Shown in pieces: positions 25,890 to 34,285 of a DNA stretch of 64,000 nt. The notes beneath the pieces are model-generated. The model was given only the letters and a program-made list of their open reading frames with translations. It was not told where the DNA came from and ran no database searches. Where the stretch lies: positions 1-64,000 of the forward strand of contig JBAZSD010000012.1 in the NCBI GenBank assembly GCA_041662605.1, read 5' to 3'. Origin of the DNA: Desulfomonilaceae bacterium (GTDB taxonomy: Bacteria > Desulfobacterota > Desulfomonilia > Desulfomonilales > Desulfomonilaceae). The stretch's first letter is position 1. Each line of letters begins with the position of its first letter. The translations under genes were made by a program, and so were the position numbers.

Positions 25890-26947
25890 GCTTGAGAACT
25901 CCCCGTCTCTATTTTCGTAAGAGACACACGTTCTTTTTTGTTCAGAGAAGCTTGCCTTAAATGATTGAGATTCTCTTCTGGGAACTGCTCGGTTTCGATC
26001 ACACCTACATGTGTCGCAGTTTCAATCAAATCAAGCCCCGTTTTGCTCCTGATCATCAACGTATTCCAGCCAGGTCGGCCTTCATACATGCCTACTGAAA
26101 TGTCAGCAAATTCGGAAGTCATATCGGAACACTCCCGACAAGCCCCTTGAATCAAAGGCTTCAGTTCCTCCAGAGCTATGCTTTCGGCGCCATCATCAGT
26201 TTCAACGATGAGCTTGTTCGAAGGTGGAGGCGGCACGTCGTACTTTCTAATTTTCTTGTCGCCGACTTTTTTACTGATAAAAGACTGGAATTCATCGGCA
26301 GAGAAACTCCAATTACAAAAAAGCCCCACCACAAGGCGGACTCGTTCCTTTAGATGTTGGTCTTTGATGTCGTACACTTGCATCTTGCGCAGGGACCGGA
26401 TTTGGCACGGAAGCCCTACAATTCCGATTCTGGTAAAACCACGCTCGATTGCCAGGTTCAACGCGTCGAGTGTATGAGCGCCTACAAATTTTGACCCAGC
26501 GGACTCTTGAACGGCTCGTGCGGTCGTTGCGATCACACCACAGGGAAACCCTTCGGAACCTTTAGCCGAAGTAACAATAGCGGCGTCCAGAATGCCGGTT
26601 TCAAGCGCCATGCTCATCAACGACGTTACTGTTCCGCCTCCTTGGGCCATACTCAATATTTCGTTCGAAGTGGACCTCGAAGCTCTTACTTCAGTAAATG
26701 AGCCAAGTCCCGACGTATCGTAGGGTTGAGAAAAAATTGCCTGGGAGATGGATTCCGGATCGAAGTTTGCGCCCGGGCAATAGGCATAGCACCTGCCGTC
26801 CGCCCTGGAGCATGAATCCAACTTCACCGTGCGGCCCTTATATTTCACGAGGTATGGACAGTTACCTACGCAGGCGCCGCAAGCAGCGCACAAACGTGGC
26901 AGAATTACCTCTTTGTACAATTGTTCAAGAGCGCTTACTGGGGACAC
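25877..26947 (-). CDS. FrhB/F420-dependent-reductase-like Fe-S protein (ferredoxin electron carrier)
   Basis: About 356 residues with the coenzyme F420 hydrogenase beta-subunit signature: an N-terminal Fe-S motif (LCAACGACVGNCP), a second Cys group (CSRADGRCYAYCPG), GIVGLPCQIRSLRKM mid-protein, and a C-terminal CRECSDMTSEFADISVG. The family includes ferredoxin- or F420-linked flavin/iron-sulfur oxidoreductases, and most bacterial members lack F420. Start is disputed. A GTG at 26947 has AGAAGGAG five bases upstream, while an ATG at 27019 adds 24 residues that look non-native with a weaker GAGGA. It overlaps iorA by 13 bases, so it probably carries electrons for the Ior reaction. Confidence 0.82.
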   Translation of the reverse strand: MSPVSALEQLYKEVILPRLCAACGACVGNCPYLVKYKGRTVKLDSCSRADGRCYAYCPGANFDPESISQAIFSQPYDTSGLGSFTEVRASRSTSNEILSMAQGGGTVTSLMSMALETGILDAAIVTSAKGSEGFPCGVIATTARAVQESAGSKFVGAHTLDALNLAIERGFTRIGIVGLPCQIRSLRKMQVYDIKDQHLKERVRLVVGLFCNWSFSADEFQSFISKKVGDKKIRKYDVPPPPSNKLIVETDDGAESIALEELKPLIQGACRECSDMTSEFADISVGMYEGRPGWNTLMIRSKTGLDLIETATHVGVIETEQFPEENLNHLRQASLNKKERVSLTKIETGSSQACHD

Positions 26948-27019
26948 TCCGGCTCCTTCTATCTCAAACGAAAATATGGTTATGAAAAGTGGATTAATCG
27001 TCGGTACACGAGCATACAT

Positions 27020-27314
27020 AGGCCCGGGTCCTCAGTCAACCATAATCCCCAAGACGATGAATTCAGTAAATCAACGAAAGTCCTACTGTAAGATCCGGGA
27101 AAAGGTAATCCTACAATTTAATATATAATTTCGCGAGTTAAAAAATATGGATTCACTATATTAAACTGAATAATTAATAATTAATCATTATATGTTCATT
27201 AAATTGGCTTTATTCAGTATACAAAAAATAATTTTTTTTGTTGACAAGCCTAATTCATTGTGATATCCACGGCCCGTCAACCTTAGGTTGATTATCTGAG
27301 CGCCGGAGATTTAA
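27020..27314. other. AT-rich divergent intergenic region between the FrhB-like and SNF2 genes
   Basis: This spacer holds a ~100-base AT-rich tract (27110-27240) including an AATTAATAATTAAT repeat, then a perfect TTGACA at 27241-27246 facing the helicase gene. The -10 partner is poor (a GATAT-type match at spacing 14-16), so the promoter is tentative. The AT tract could act as UP element or regulator site for either gene. No RNA gene was recognised. Confidence 0.4.
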
Positions 27315-30300
27315 GTGTTCGGAAAAGTAATTGATTTCCAAAAGAAGGCTTCTGAGTCAAATCGACGAAGCGAACTCCCCTCAGAGATAACTACCCAATT
27401 TAATTCTGAAGTTCTTGATACAGGGCTCAAGCTGGCGCATTCTTCGCGAATTACACACATAAATTTTGGAAGAGAGGCCTATTTCGCCGTAGTATCTGAT
27501 CAATACGGCAAGTTATTTAATGTTCACATTATGCTTGATCCTGAGACAAAAGTCTTGTCCAAAGCTTCTTGCGGCTGTTTTCGCTCCTCTACCAGGACCT
27601 ACTGTCAACACATTGTCTCGTTGGTTCGTTATGTTTTAAGGCCAGACCAGCAGACAGGAAAGCTTCGTTCACTAGGCGACGATTTTCAGGACAGTTTTTG
27701 GAACGAAATTAGCTGGTTGGGTTTCAAGAATTTTGGGGATTCAACACTGGGTTTCAAAGCCCAGGTGAACCATGGAGGCGAGGGACTGCGTATAAATTTC
27801 TGTGACAGGAATCAACGGGAGATCCTGTCGTTTATGCCTGGTGAACGCCTCGTTGAAGAGTTTTTGCATGAATTCTATGACATTATAAGACGTGATATAG
27901 ACGGCGCTGTTTTCCGTCGTATGTATGGCAGAAAACTCAAAGATCCGAATGTTCCTTCATTGAGGAGACGACCATGGAGATATTCGGATGATGAACTGGA
28001 GATAAATCGAAAGGGATTGAAGTCAGTCCGGCAGCATCTTGAAGACAGCATGTGGCATACGATAGCCAAAGTCGGTTTTCTGGTTTCGGGGCGAGACGGT
28101 GGACATTTTAATTTCAGATTTCTCGAGTTCAAGGAGGAGTTAATTGTTGAGGGGGTGGATGAAGAAGACACGCCCGTAATGAGGTTCGTTCCTCCAAGGT
28201 CACTGATTGGGGAAGTTATTGGAAAGGCAGAAAAGAAGGGCGTAATTGGCAATGACCTCTATATAAATTCTGAGCCTTTGAAGACCGGTTACAGGATTGA
28301 AGTTGCTGACTCGTCCGAGCTAATGGTCATTCCCGTGGTTGAGAACCCGGACGAAGATTCGTCAACGGAACAACCATTTCTGGACAGAACGGAGCTTGAG
28401 CGTCAACTCTTTGGGACCTTTTATCTATTTCCGGAGCTTGGGTTTTACAGAATCTCCGCTGCCCCCACCGGACTTCCTCATGAATATTTTTCTCCCCAAA
28501 AGAAAATCACCATCCCATCAGATCGTATAACGGATTTCCTGCAAGCATACGGCGAAATTCTGAGATCAGAACCCGCAATAATTGTGGATGAAAGCGTGCT
28601 CAATCGGGAAACGCTTGCGTCGTACGAGGCCATGGCGGTAAATCACGAGTCCCTATCACCCGAAAATGTTACAATCGAGATCGATTACAAGTATGAAAAC
28701 TTCTCAATTTCCATGGAAGAAATACTTGAGGCCAAAGCGCTGAATCGACGCTTCATAGTCCGGGGAAGCAAATGGGTTGACATTGCGCGACCGGAGTTCG
28801 CGTGGCTTGACGGACTGGACAAACGAGAAATCAAAGCCGGAAGGGTAAATTTGTCCCGTTCGGAATACCTGAGATTTCTTGCCTTAAACGACCGCATTGA
28901 GAAAAAATACTCTTCTCAGAGAATCCGGGAATTGGTTGAAAACCTGGAAGCTCTCAAGCCCCCGTCCAGAGCCCCGTCAATCTCGTCCATGAAAGGAAAA
29001 TTAAGGTCGTATCAGAAGAACGGATATGGATGGCTGTGGTTTTTGTATCAAAATCGATTTTCCGGGCTGTTATGCGACGACATGGGTCTAGGAAAGACTC
29101 ACCAAGTCATGGGGCTAATGACGGGAATCCTGGCCAAACTTTCCGCTTCTAAGGACGATACCAGGTTCCTCGTAGTTTGTCCCACGACCGTACTCAACCA
29201 CTGGTTTGACAAGGTAATGGAATTTACTCCTTTCCTTAAGCCATACATATATCATGGTACGGATCGTCTCTTTGAGGACGCTTTCAACGACCACAACCTT
29301 ATTATAACCTCTTACGGCATTGCCCTGAGGGACAGGGAGATGCTTTCCCGGTACCGGTTTGAACTCCTGGTTCTTGACGAGATTCAATCTGTAAAAAACA
29401 AATCTACCAAGACTTACGCCGCAATAAAATCGTTAGAAGCCGTATGTATTATCGGGCTGACTGGAACACCGATCGAAAACAGTGTCACTGAGTTGAAGTC
29501 CCTTTTTGACATTACCCTGCCTGGTTACCTTCTCTCGGATTCTTCTTTTGAAACCCATTTCCGCGTTCCCATAGAGGAATACTCGAACAGGGAGGCCAAA
29601 GATAAACTGGCCAAACTGATTAGGCCGTTTACCCTGAGGCGAAAAAAAGATCAGGTTCTCAAGGAGTTGCCGCCTAAAATTGAAGATATCAGAAGCTGCG
29701 AACTCAGTGAGATTCAAACTCGATTTTATAAGGACGTTGTAGAGAATCAGGGGCGGAATCTAGTCCAGCAGTTGAAGGACCCCGATCAAAAAGTCCCATA
29801 TATGCATATCTTTGCGGTTTTGAACTACCTAAAGCAGATTTGCGACCACCCTATACTCTTGGAAAAGCAGGGAAAGGATTACACGAAATATCCTTCGGGT
29901 AAATGGGACCTTTTTGTAGAGTTGATGGAAGAAAGCCTGGGGTCGGGACAGAAGGTAGTTGTTTTCAGTCAATATGTAAGAATGCTGGAGCTAATCGAAG
30001 TTTACCTGAGGGACATAAGCGTGGAGTTTGCGACTATAAAGGGCCACACTCGCCATAGAGCGGAAGCCGTCAAAAGATTCAACACAGATCCCAACTGCAT
30101 GGTATTCTCCGGTTCTCTACGCGCTTCAGGTTTGGGAATTGATCTGACTGGAGCATCAGTGGTCATACATTATGACAGGTGGTGGAACGCCGCTCGAGAA
30201 GAACAGGCGACGGATCGCGTTCACCGGATCGGACAAACCCGCGGGGTTCAAGTGTTCAAGCTCTTGACGAGAAACACGCTGGAAGAAAAAATTGATCAGA

Positions 30301-30407
30301 TTATTTCTCGCAAAAAGCGTCTCATGGAGACTGTCGTAAGACAGGACGACAAATCCATCCTTAAACATTTTTCCCGCGAAGATCTCATTGAACTCATTTC
30401 TTTCTAG
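27315..30407 (+). CDS. SWIM zinc-finger, SNF2-family helicase/ATPase
   Basis: The 1030-residue protein has a SWIM finger near residues 86-99 (CGC then CQH), a ~450-residue middle region without recognised domains, and a SNF2 core. The core shows Walker A DMGLGKT near residues 588-594, a DEIQ box near residue 688 (DEAQ/DEAH is usual), LTGTPIENS near residue 718, and a C-terminal helicase lobe with HRIGQ near residue 970 and VFKLLTRNTLEEKI. Bacterial SWIM-SNF2 proteins are assigned to nucleic-acid remodelling, transcription or DNA repair, but specific roles are unknown. GTG start with GGAG six bases upstream. It is divergent from the FrhB-like operon. Confidence 0.92.
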   Translation: MFGKVIDFQKKASESNRRSELPSEITTQFNSEVLDTGLKLAHSSRITHINFGREAYFAVVSDQYGKLFNVHIMLDPETKVLSKASCGCFRSSTRTYCQHIVSLVRYVLRPDQQTGKLRSLGDDFQDSFWNEISWLGFKNFGDSTLGFKAQVNHGGEGLRINFCDRNQREILSFMPGERLVEEFLHEFYDIIRRDIDGAVFRRMYGRKLKDPNVPSLRRRPWRYSDDELEINRKGLKSVRQHLEDSMWHTIAKVGFLVSGRDGGHFNFRFLEFKEELIVEGVDEEDTPVMRFVPPRSLIGEVIGKAEKKGVIGNDLYINSEPLKTGYRIEVADSSELMVIPVVENPDEDSSTEQPFLDRTELERQLFGTFYLFPELGFYRISAAPTGLPHEYFSPQKKITIPSDRITDFLQAYGEILRSEPAIIVDESVLNRETLASYEAMAVNHESLSPENVTIEIDYKYENFSISMEEILEAKALNRRFIVRGSKWVDIARPEFAWLDGLDKREIKAGRVNLSRSEYLRFLALNDRIEKKYSSQRIRELVENLEALKPPSRAPSISSMKGKLRSYQKNGYGWLWFLYQNRFSGLLCDDMGLGKTHQVMGLMTGILAKLSASKDDTRFLVVCPTTVLNHWFDKVMEFTPFLKPYIYHGTDRLFEDAFNDHNLIITSYGIALRDREMLSRYRFELLVLDEIQSVKNKSTKTYAAIKSLEAVCIIGLTGTPIENSVTELKSLFDITLPGYLLSDSSFETHFRVPIEEYSNREAKDKLAKLIRPFTLRRKKDQVLKELPPKIEDIRSCELSEIQTRFYKDVVENQGRNLVQQLKDPDQKVPYMHIFAVLNYLKQICDHPILLEKQGKDYTKYPSGKWDLFVELMEESLGSGQKVVVFSQYVRMLELIEVYLRDISVEFATIKGHTRHRAEAVKRFNTDPNCMVFSGSLRASGLGIDLTGASVVIHYDRWWNAAREEQATDRVHRIGQTRGVQVFKLLTRNTLEEKIDQIISRKKRLMETVVRQDDKSILKHFSREDLIELISF

Positions 30408-30562
30408 CCCAATCACACACACTTGACCCGTATTGCGGCTATCGTCTGAAAATGTTATACAGCGACGTGTAAGAGATAGCGAATCTGGTAAATGTATTCA
30501 TATAGACATCTATACTGGCGCCAGTAGCCCCGTAGCTCAAAGTTAGCCGAAGGACTTGTCAA

Positions 30563-31828
30563 ATGGAAAAAATGGTTATCAAAGGAGGCTGTGCGCTTCG
30601 AGGAACAGTTGAGGTGAGCGGAGCCAAGAACGCTGCGCTTCCCTTGATGGCGGCGGCCATTCTCACTACTGATGAGATGACGTATCATCGTGTGCCGGCT
30701 CTCAGGGATATTAGAACGACCAAACAGCTTCTCCTTCAATTGGGAGTCCAACTGGACGATTTCACTTCAGGCGCTCTCAGGATCAAAGCCCGTGAAATCA
30801 CGGAGCATACAGCCCCTTATGAGCTAGTAAAGACCATGAGGGCGTCAGTCCTTGTTCTCGGTCCGCTCATGGCGAGGGAAGGCCGGGCTGACGTGAGTTT
30901 ACCTGGTGGTTGCGCAATAGGAGCCCGTCCCATAGACCAGCATCTCAAAGGACTGGAAGCCATGGGCGCTTCCATTGAGCTTGAGAGCGGATACATCCGC
31001 GCAAGATCTCAGGGCCTGAAAGGGGCTGATTTCACGTTTGATCTGAATACGGTTACAGGGACTGAAAACCTCATTATGGCCGCGACGCTCGCAAAAGGGA
31101 CTACCATCTTGAGGAATTGCGCTATCGAGCCGGAAATTACGGAACTGGCGCATGCGCTGAGCCGCATGGGGGCAAAAATACAGGGCGCCGGCACGGACGT
31201 GATAGTCATTGATGGTGTAGACAGACTCAACGGAATAGTCCATGAAATAATGCCGGATCGTATCGAGGCCGGAACCTTTCTGATAGCCGGCGCAATAACC
31301 AAGGGTGATGTTACGGTCCAAGGCTGCAAACATGATCATCTTACGTCATTGCTTGAAAAACTTGATGAAGCCGGATTGAAGATTGAGATTGCGCCCGAAT
31401 ACGTGAGAGTTTGCTCGAATGGTGGGATTAGGAGCAGGGATGTGGAAACTAATCCTTACCCCGGATTCGCCACTGATTTCCAGGCTCAGTACATGGCCTT
31501 GATGTCCATGGGTGATTCGACTTGTTCAATTTCCGAACAAGTCTTTGAGAACCGTTTCATGCATGTGCAGGAGCTTGTTCGCATGGGAGCTAACATCAGG
31601 GTCTCGGGTCGTTCGGCTCAGGTTAGAGGGGTAGGTAAATTGTCTGGGGCTCATGTTCAGGCAACTGACTTAAGGGCGAGCGCTTCTTTAATAATCGCCG
31701 GACTCGCTGCGGAAGGTGTCACCGAAGTTCATAGAGTCTATCATCTTGATCGAGGCTACGACAAAATAGAAGAAAAGTTGGCCTCCCTAGGCGCAGACAT
31801 TAACCGAGTCAAAGACGACATGGTTTGA
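30563..31828 (+). CDS. murA: UDP-N-acetylglucosamine 1-carboxyvinyltransferase MurA
   Basis: The 421-residue enzyme carries the catalytic Cys in PGGCAIGARPID at residue 117, KNAALPLMAAAIL near residue 22, and the C-terminal RVYHLDRGYDKIEEKL block. It adds the enolpyruvyl group to UDP-GlcNAc, the first committed step of peptidoglycan synthesis in the cytoplasm; the Cys makes it fosfomycin-sensitive by family knowledge. AAGGAC precedes the ATG. It is followed by hisB after 12 bases and hisH after a further gene, so cell-wall and histidine genes share a transcript. Confidence 0.96.
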   Translation: MEKMVIKGGCALRGTVEVSGAKNAALPLMAAAILTTDEMTYHRVPALRDIRTTKQLLLQLGVQLDDFTSGALRIKAREITEHTAPYELVKTMRASVLVLGPLMAREGRADVSLPGGCAIGARPIDQHLKGLEAMGASIELESGYIRARSQGLKGADFTFDLNTVTGTENLIMAATLAKGTTILRNCAIEPEITELAHALSRMGAKIQGAGTDVIVIDGVDRLNGIVHEIMPDRIEAGTFLIAGAITKGDVTVQGCKHDHLTSLLEKLDEAGLKIEIAPEYVRVCSNGGIRSRDVETNPYPGFATDFQAQYMALMSMGDSTCSISEQVFENRFMHVQELVRMGANIRVSGRSAQVRGVGKLSGAHVQATDLRASASLIIAGLAAEGVTEVHRVYHLDRGYDKIEEKLASLGADINRVKDDMV

Positions 31829-31840
31829 AAGGCCCCCCAA

Positions 31841-32428
31841 ATGAGAATTTCCGAGATTGCAAGAAAGACCTCCGAAACCAACATCCTGATCAAACTGAAC
31901 ATTGACGGCACGGGAAAAAGCGCCATAGAAACCGGCATAGGGTTTTTCGATCATATGTTGACTTTATTCACAGCGCACGGTCTTTTCAATCTTGAACTCG
32001 AAGCGACAGGGGATTTGCATGTGGACTTTCATCACACCGTTGAGGATGTGGGCCTATGTTTGGGAGTCGCATTTAAGGATGCTCTCGGAGACAAGAGTGG
32101 CATAAAGAGATACGGCTTCATATCATTACCAATGGACGAGACGTTGGTCAACGTATCCCTGGATATTTCCGGACGTCCCCACCTGACACTTGTCAATCCC
32201 CTCGAAGACAGGATAGCCGGAGATTTCCCGCTTGACCTTTTAAGGGTTTTTTTTCAGGCTCTTACAGACCGTGGAGGGATTACAGCCCACGCCACTGTAA
32301 TGACCGGTTCAAACCCCCATCATGCAGCCGAGGCTCTATTCAAGGGATTAGCGCGGGCGCTACGTGAAGCTGTATCAAAAGACCCGCGAGTTCAGGATGT
32401 GCCTTCAACAAAAGGCTCGATCGATTGA
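31841..32428 (+). CDS. hisB: Imidazoleglycerol-phosphate dehydratase HisB
   Basis: The 195-residue monofunctional enzyme shows both metal-binding repeats: FHHTVEDVGLCLG near residue 66 and NPHHAAEALFKGLARALR near residue 160, plus the N-terminal ETGIGFFDHMLTLF. It dehydrates imidazole-glycerol phosphate in histidine biosynthesis. GAAAGG lies 8 bases before the ATG. It sits between murA and hisH; hisA, hisF and the rest lie outside the window. Confidence 0.96.
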   Translation: MRISEIARKTSETNILIKLNIDGTGKSAIETGIGFFDHMLTLFTAHGLFNLELEATGDLHVDFHHTVEDVGLCLGVAFKDALGDKSGIKRYGFISLPMDETLVNVSLDISGRPHLTLVNPLEDRIAGDFPLDLLRVFFQALTDRGGITAHATVMTGSNPHHAAEALFKGLARALREAVSKDPRVQDVPSTKGSID

Positions 32429-32449
32429 ATGATTTTGTAAGAGGCTCGC

Positions 32450-33055
32450 ATGATTGTAATAGTTGATTATGGAATGGGTAACCTCCGAAGCGTTCAGAAA
32501 GGTTTTGAAAGGGTCGGAGCCCAAGCTCTGGTATCAAGAAAAATCCAGGATATCGAAATTGCTGACAAGCTGGTTTTGCCGGGTGTAGGAGCTTTTCCCG
32601 AATGTATGAAAAACCTTGTCGCTTTTGGATTGGTAGATTCTATCCTGGACTTTCTGAAATCCGGAAAACCATTTCTAGGAATATGTTTGGGGCTCCAACT
32701 ATTGTTTGAAGAGTCGGAGGAATTTGGATTGCACGATGGGTTAAAGGTTATACCCGGAAGAGTAAAAGCTTTTAGTCGAGAAATGGGGTTAAAGATCCCC
32801 CACATGGGATGGAACCAGGTAACGTTTAAAAAGGATGTTCCTATCTTTCATGGCATTGACGATGGTTCATTCTTTTACTTTGTTCATTCATATTTTGTAG
32901 AGCCTGCGCTGGCTGAGGACATCGCGACGGAGACGGACTATGGTGTGACTTTTACAAGTTCCATAGCTCGTGACAATATCTTCGCGCTCCAGTTCCACCC
33001 CGAAAAAAGCCAGGAAAATGGCTTACGGATTCTAAGAAACTTTTCTAATCTTTAA
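32450..33055 (+). CDS. hisH: Imidazole glycerol phosphate synthase glutaminase subunit HisH
   Basis: The 201-residue class-I glutamine amidotransferase has the nucleophile Cys in LGICLGLQLLFEESEE, the oxyanion PGVGAFPE segment, and the catalytic His-Glu pair in LQFHPEKSQENG near the end. It supplies ammonia to HisF in histidine biosynthesis. Spacing of 21 bases to hisB and 17 to the following SGNH gene suggests the transcript may continue. Confidence 0.96.
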   Translation: MIVIVDYGMGNLRSVQKGFERVGAQALVSRKIQDIEIADKLVLPGVGAFPECMKNLVAFGLVDSILDFLKSGKPFLGICLGLQLLFEESEEFGLHDGLKVIPGRVKAFSREMGLKIPHMGWNQVTFKKDVPIFHGIDDGSFFYFVHSYFVEPALAEDIATETDYGVTFTSSIARDNIFALQFHPEKSQENGLRILRNFSNL

Positions 33056-33072
33056 ATAATCAATAAATAGAA

Positions 33073-34218
33073 ATGTCTGGGAAGATGGCCAAGAAGATTT
33101 ATTTAGCTATTTCTATTATATTCTTCAATGTATTTATACTGTTTTTATTAATTAACTTGGGATTTTCCGGACTGATGGACCTCCGGGAATATCTTCGAAA
33201 GAAGAACCGTAACCCGGCAGCTTCATACAGTTTCAAACCTGACAACCCTGAACTCAGAAAAGTATATCCAGGAATGAGCCAACCTGAAATCTCCGAGGTC
33301 ATCAGAGAGAATCTTTCAATTACTCAGGGTTATGAACCTTATGTCCAGTTCAAGGAGCGGCCCTTCAAAGGGAAGTTCATGAACGCAGACCCTCGTGGGT
33401 TTAGATCTATAGGTGGTGAAGAAAAGTGGCCTATAGATCGCGATTCTTTCAATATTTTTGTCTTTGGTGGTTCCACGGCGTTTGGCGCGGCAGTCCCTGA
33501 TAATGAGACAATAGCGGGGTATTTGAAGCAAGGCCTGAGAGAAATCAGCAACAAGCCGTTGGCTGTGTACAACTTCGGCAGGTGCAGCTACATGTCTATA
33601 CAGGAAAGGATACTGCTTGAACAGCTTATAATTAGTGGCAATATACCAAACCTGGTGATCTTCATAGACGGGTTGAATGATTTCGCTCATTATAAGGGAG
33701 TGCCTGCGTTTACCGAGAACCTGACGAAGTTCATGAATGAGGGTGAAAAACAAGGCTATCAAAAATTGATTGAGGCATTACCCGCAACAAAATTCTTTTT
33801 AGGGTCCGGTGGACCCAAATCGGAGAAACAAGCTGCGGATTCTGCGCTGACAATTTCAGATGTAATATCAAGGTACAAGACAAACAAGAAAATCACAGAA
33901 GCAGTTTGTAACGAGTTTGAAATCAAAACTTTGTTCGTGTGGCAGCCAACACCTATGTACAATTATGATCAGAGTTACACCATATTTCAAAAGTTCGATT
34001 ATGATGATTTTCTGCCATACGTCGGACCCGGATATAAAGCGGCGGCCAAGGAATATCAATCTGGCGCATTTGGGAGCAATTTTTTGTGGCTGGGTGATAT
34101 GCAAGAGAATCTAAGAGAGCCTCTATATGTGGACGCAATTCACTATAGCGCCAGAATGAGTAATTTGATAGCGAAACGGATCGCAGTCGACCTGTCTGAG
34201 AAAAAAATAATTCAGTAG
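33073..34218 (+). CDS. Membrane-anchored SGNH-type hydrolase/O-acyltransferase-like protein A
   Basis: The 381-residue protein has an N-terminal membrane helix (about residues 7-30) and a periplasmic SGNH domain. The nucleophile lies in FGGSTAFG (Ser134), the block II Gly in NFGRCSYMS, the block III Asn in DGLNDFAH, and the Asp-His pair in DAIHY (Asp354, His357). All catalytic positions are present. Proteins of this form, like AlgJ/AlgX and DltD relatives, transfer or remove acyl groups on exported glycans, but no O-acyltransferase partner is in the window. It is a clear paralogue of the gene at 37205. The start is not marked by a good ribosome-binding site; a Met four codons later is possible. 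Confidence 0.8.
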   Translation: MSGKMAKKIYLAISIIFFNVFILFLLINLGFSGLMDLREYLRKKNRNPAASYSFKPDNPELRKVYPGMSQPEISEVIRENLSITQGYEPYVQFKERPFKGKFMNADPRGFRSIGGEEKWPIDRDSFNIFVFGGSTAFGAAVPDNETIAGYLKQGLREISNKPLAVYNFGRCSYMSIQERILLEQLIISGNIPNLVIFIDGLNDFAHYKGVPAFTENLTKFMNEGEKQGYQKLIEALPATKFFLGSGGPKSEKQAADSALTISDVISRYKTNKKITEAVCNEFEIKTLFVWQPTPMYNYDQSYTIFQKFDYDDFLPYVGPGYKAAAKEYQSGAFGSNFLWLGDMQENLREPLYVDAIHYSARMSNLIAKRIAVDLSEKKIIQ

Positions 34219-34285
34219 AAAAATATCTGGTGTTCATGAATGTCTCTCCGGACGCTTGGTTGGCAGAGAAGTTGAGGATATTTAA

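Noticed and set aside
25877..26947. F420-dependent hydrogenase subunit
   Set aside because: The FrhB domain is shared with ferredoxin-linked proteins, and no hydrogenase or F420 genes are nearby.
30525..30562. A string like a tRNA 5' half (gccccgtagctcaaagttag) before murA
   Set aside because: No matching acceptor 3' half, anticodon arm or T-loop follows; the start codon of murA comes first.
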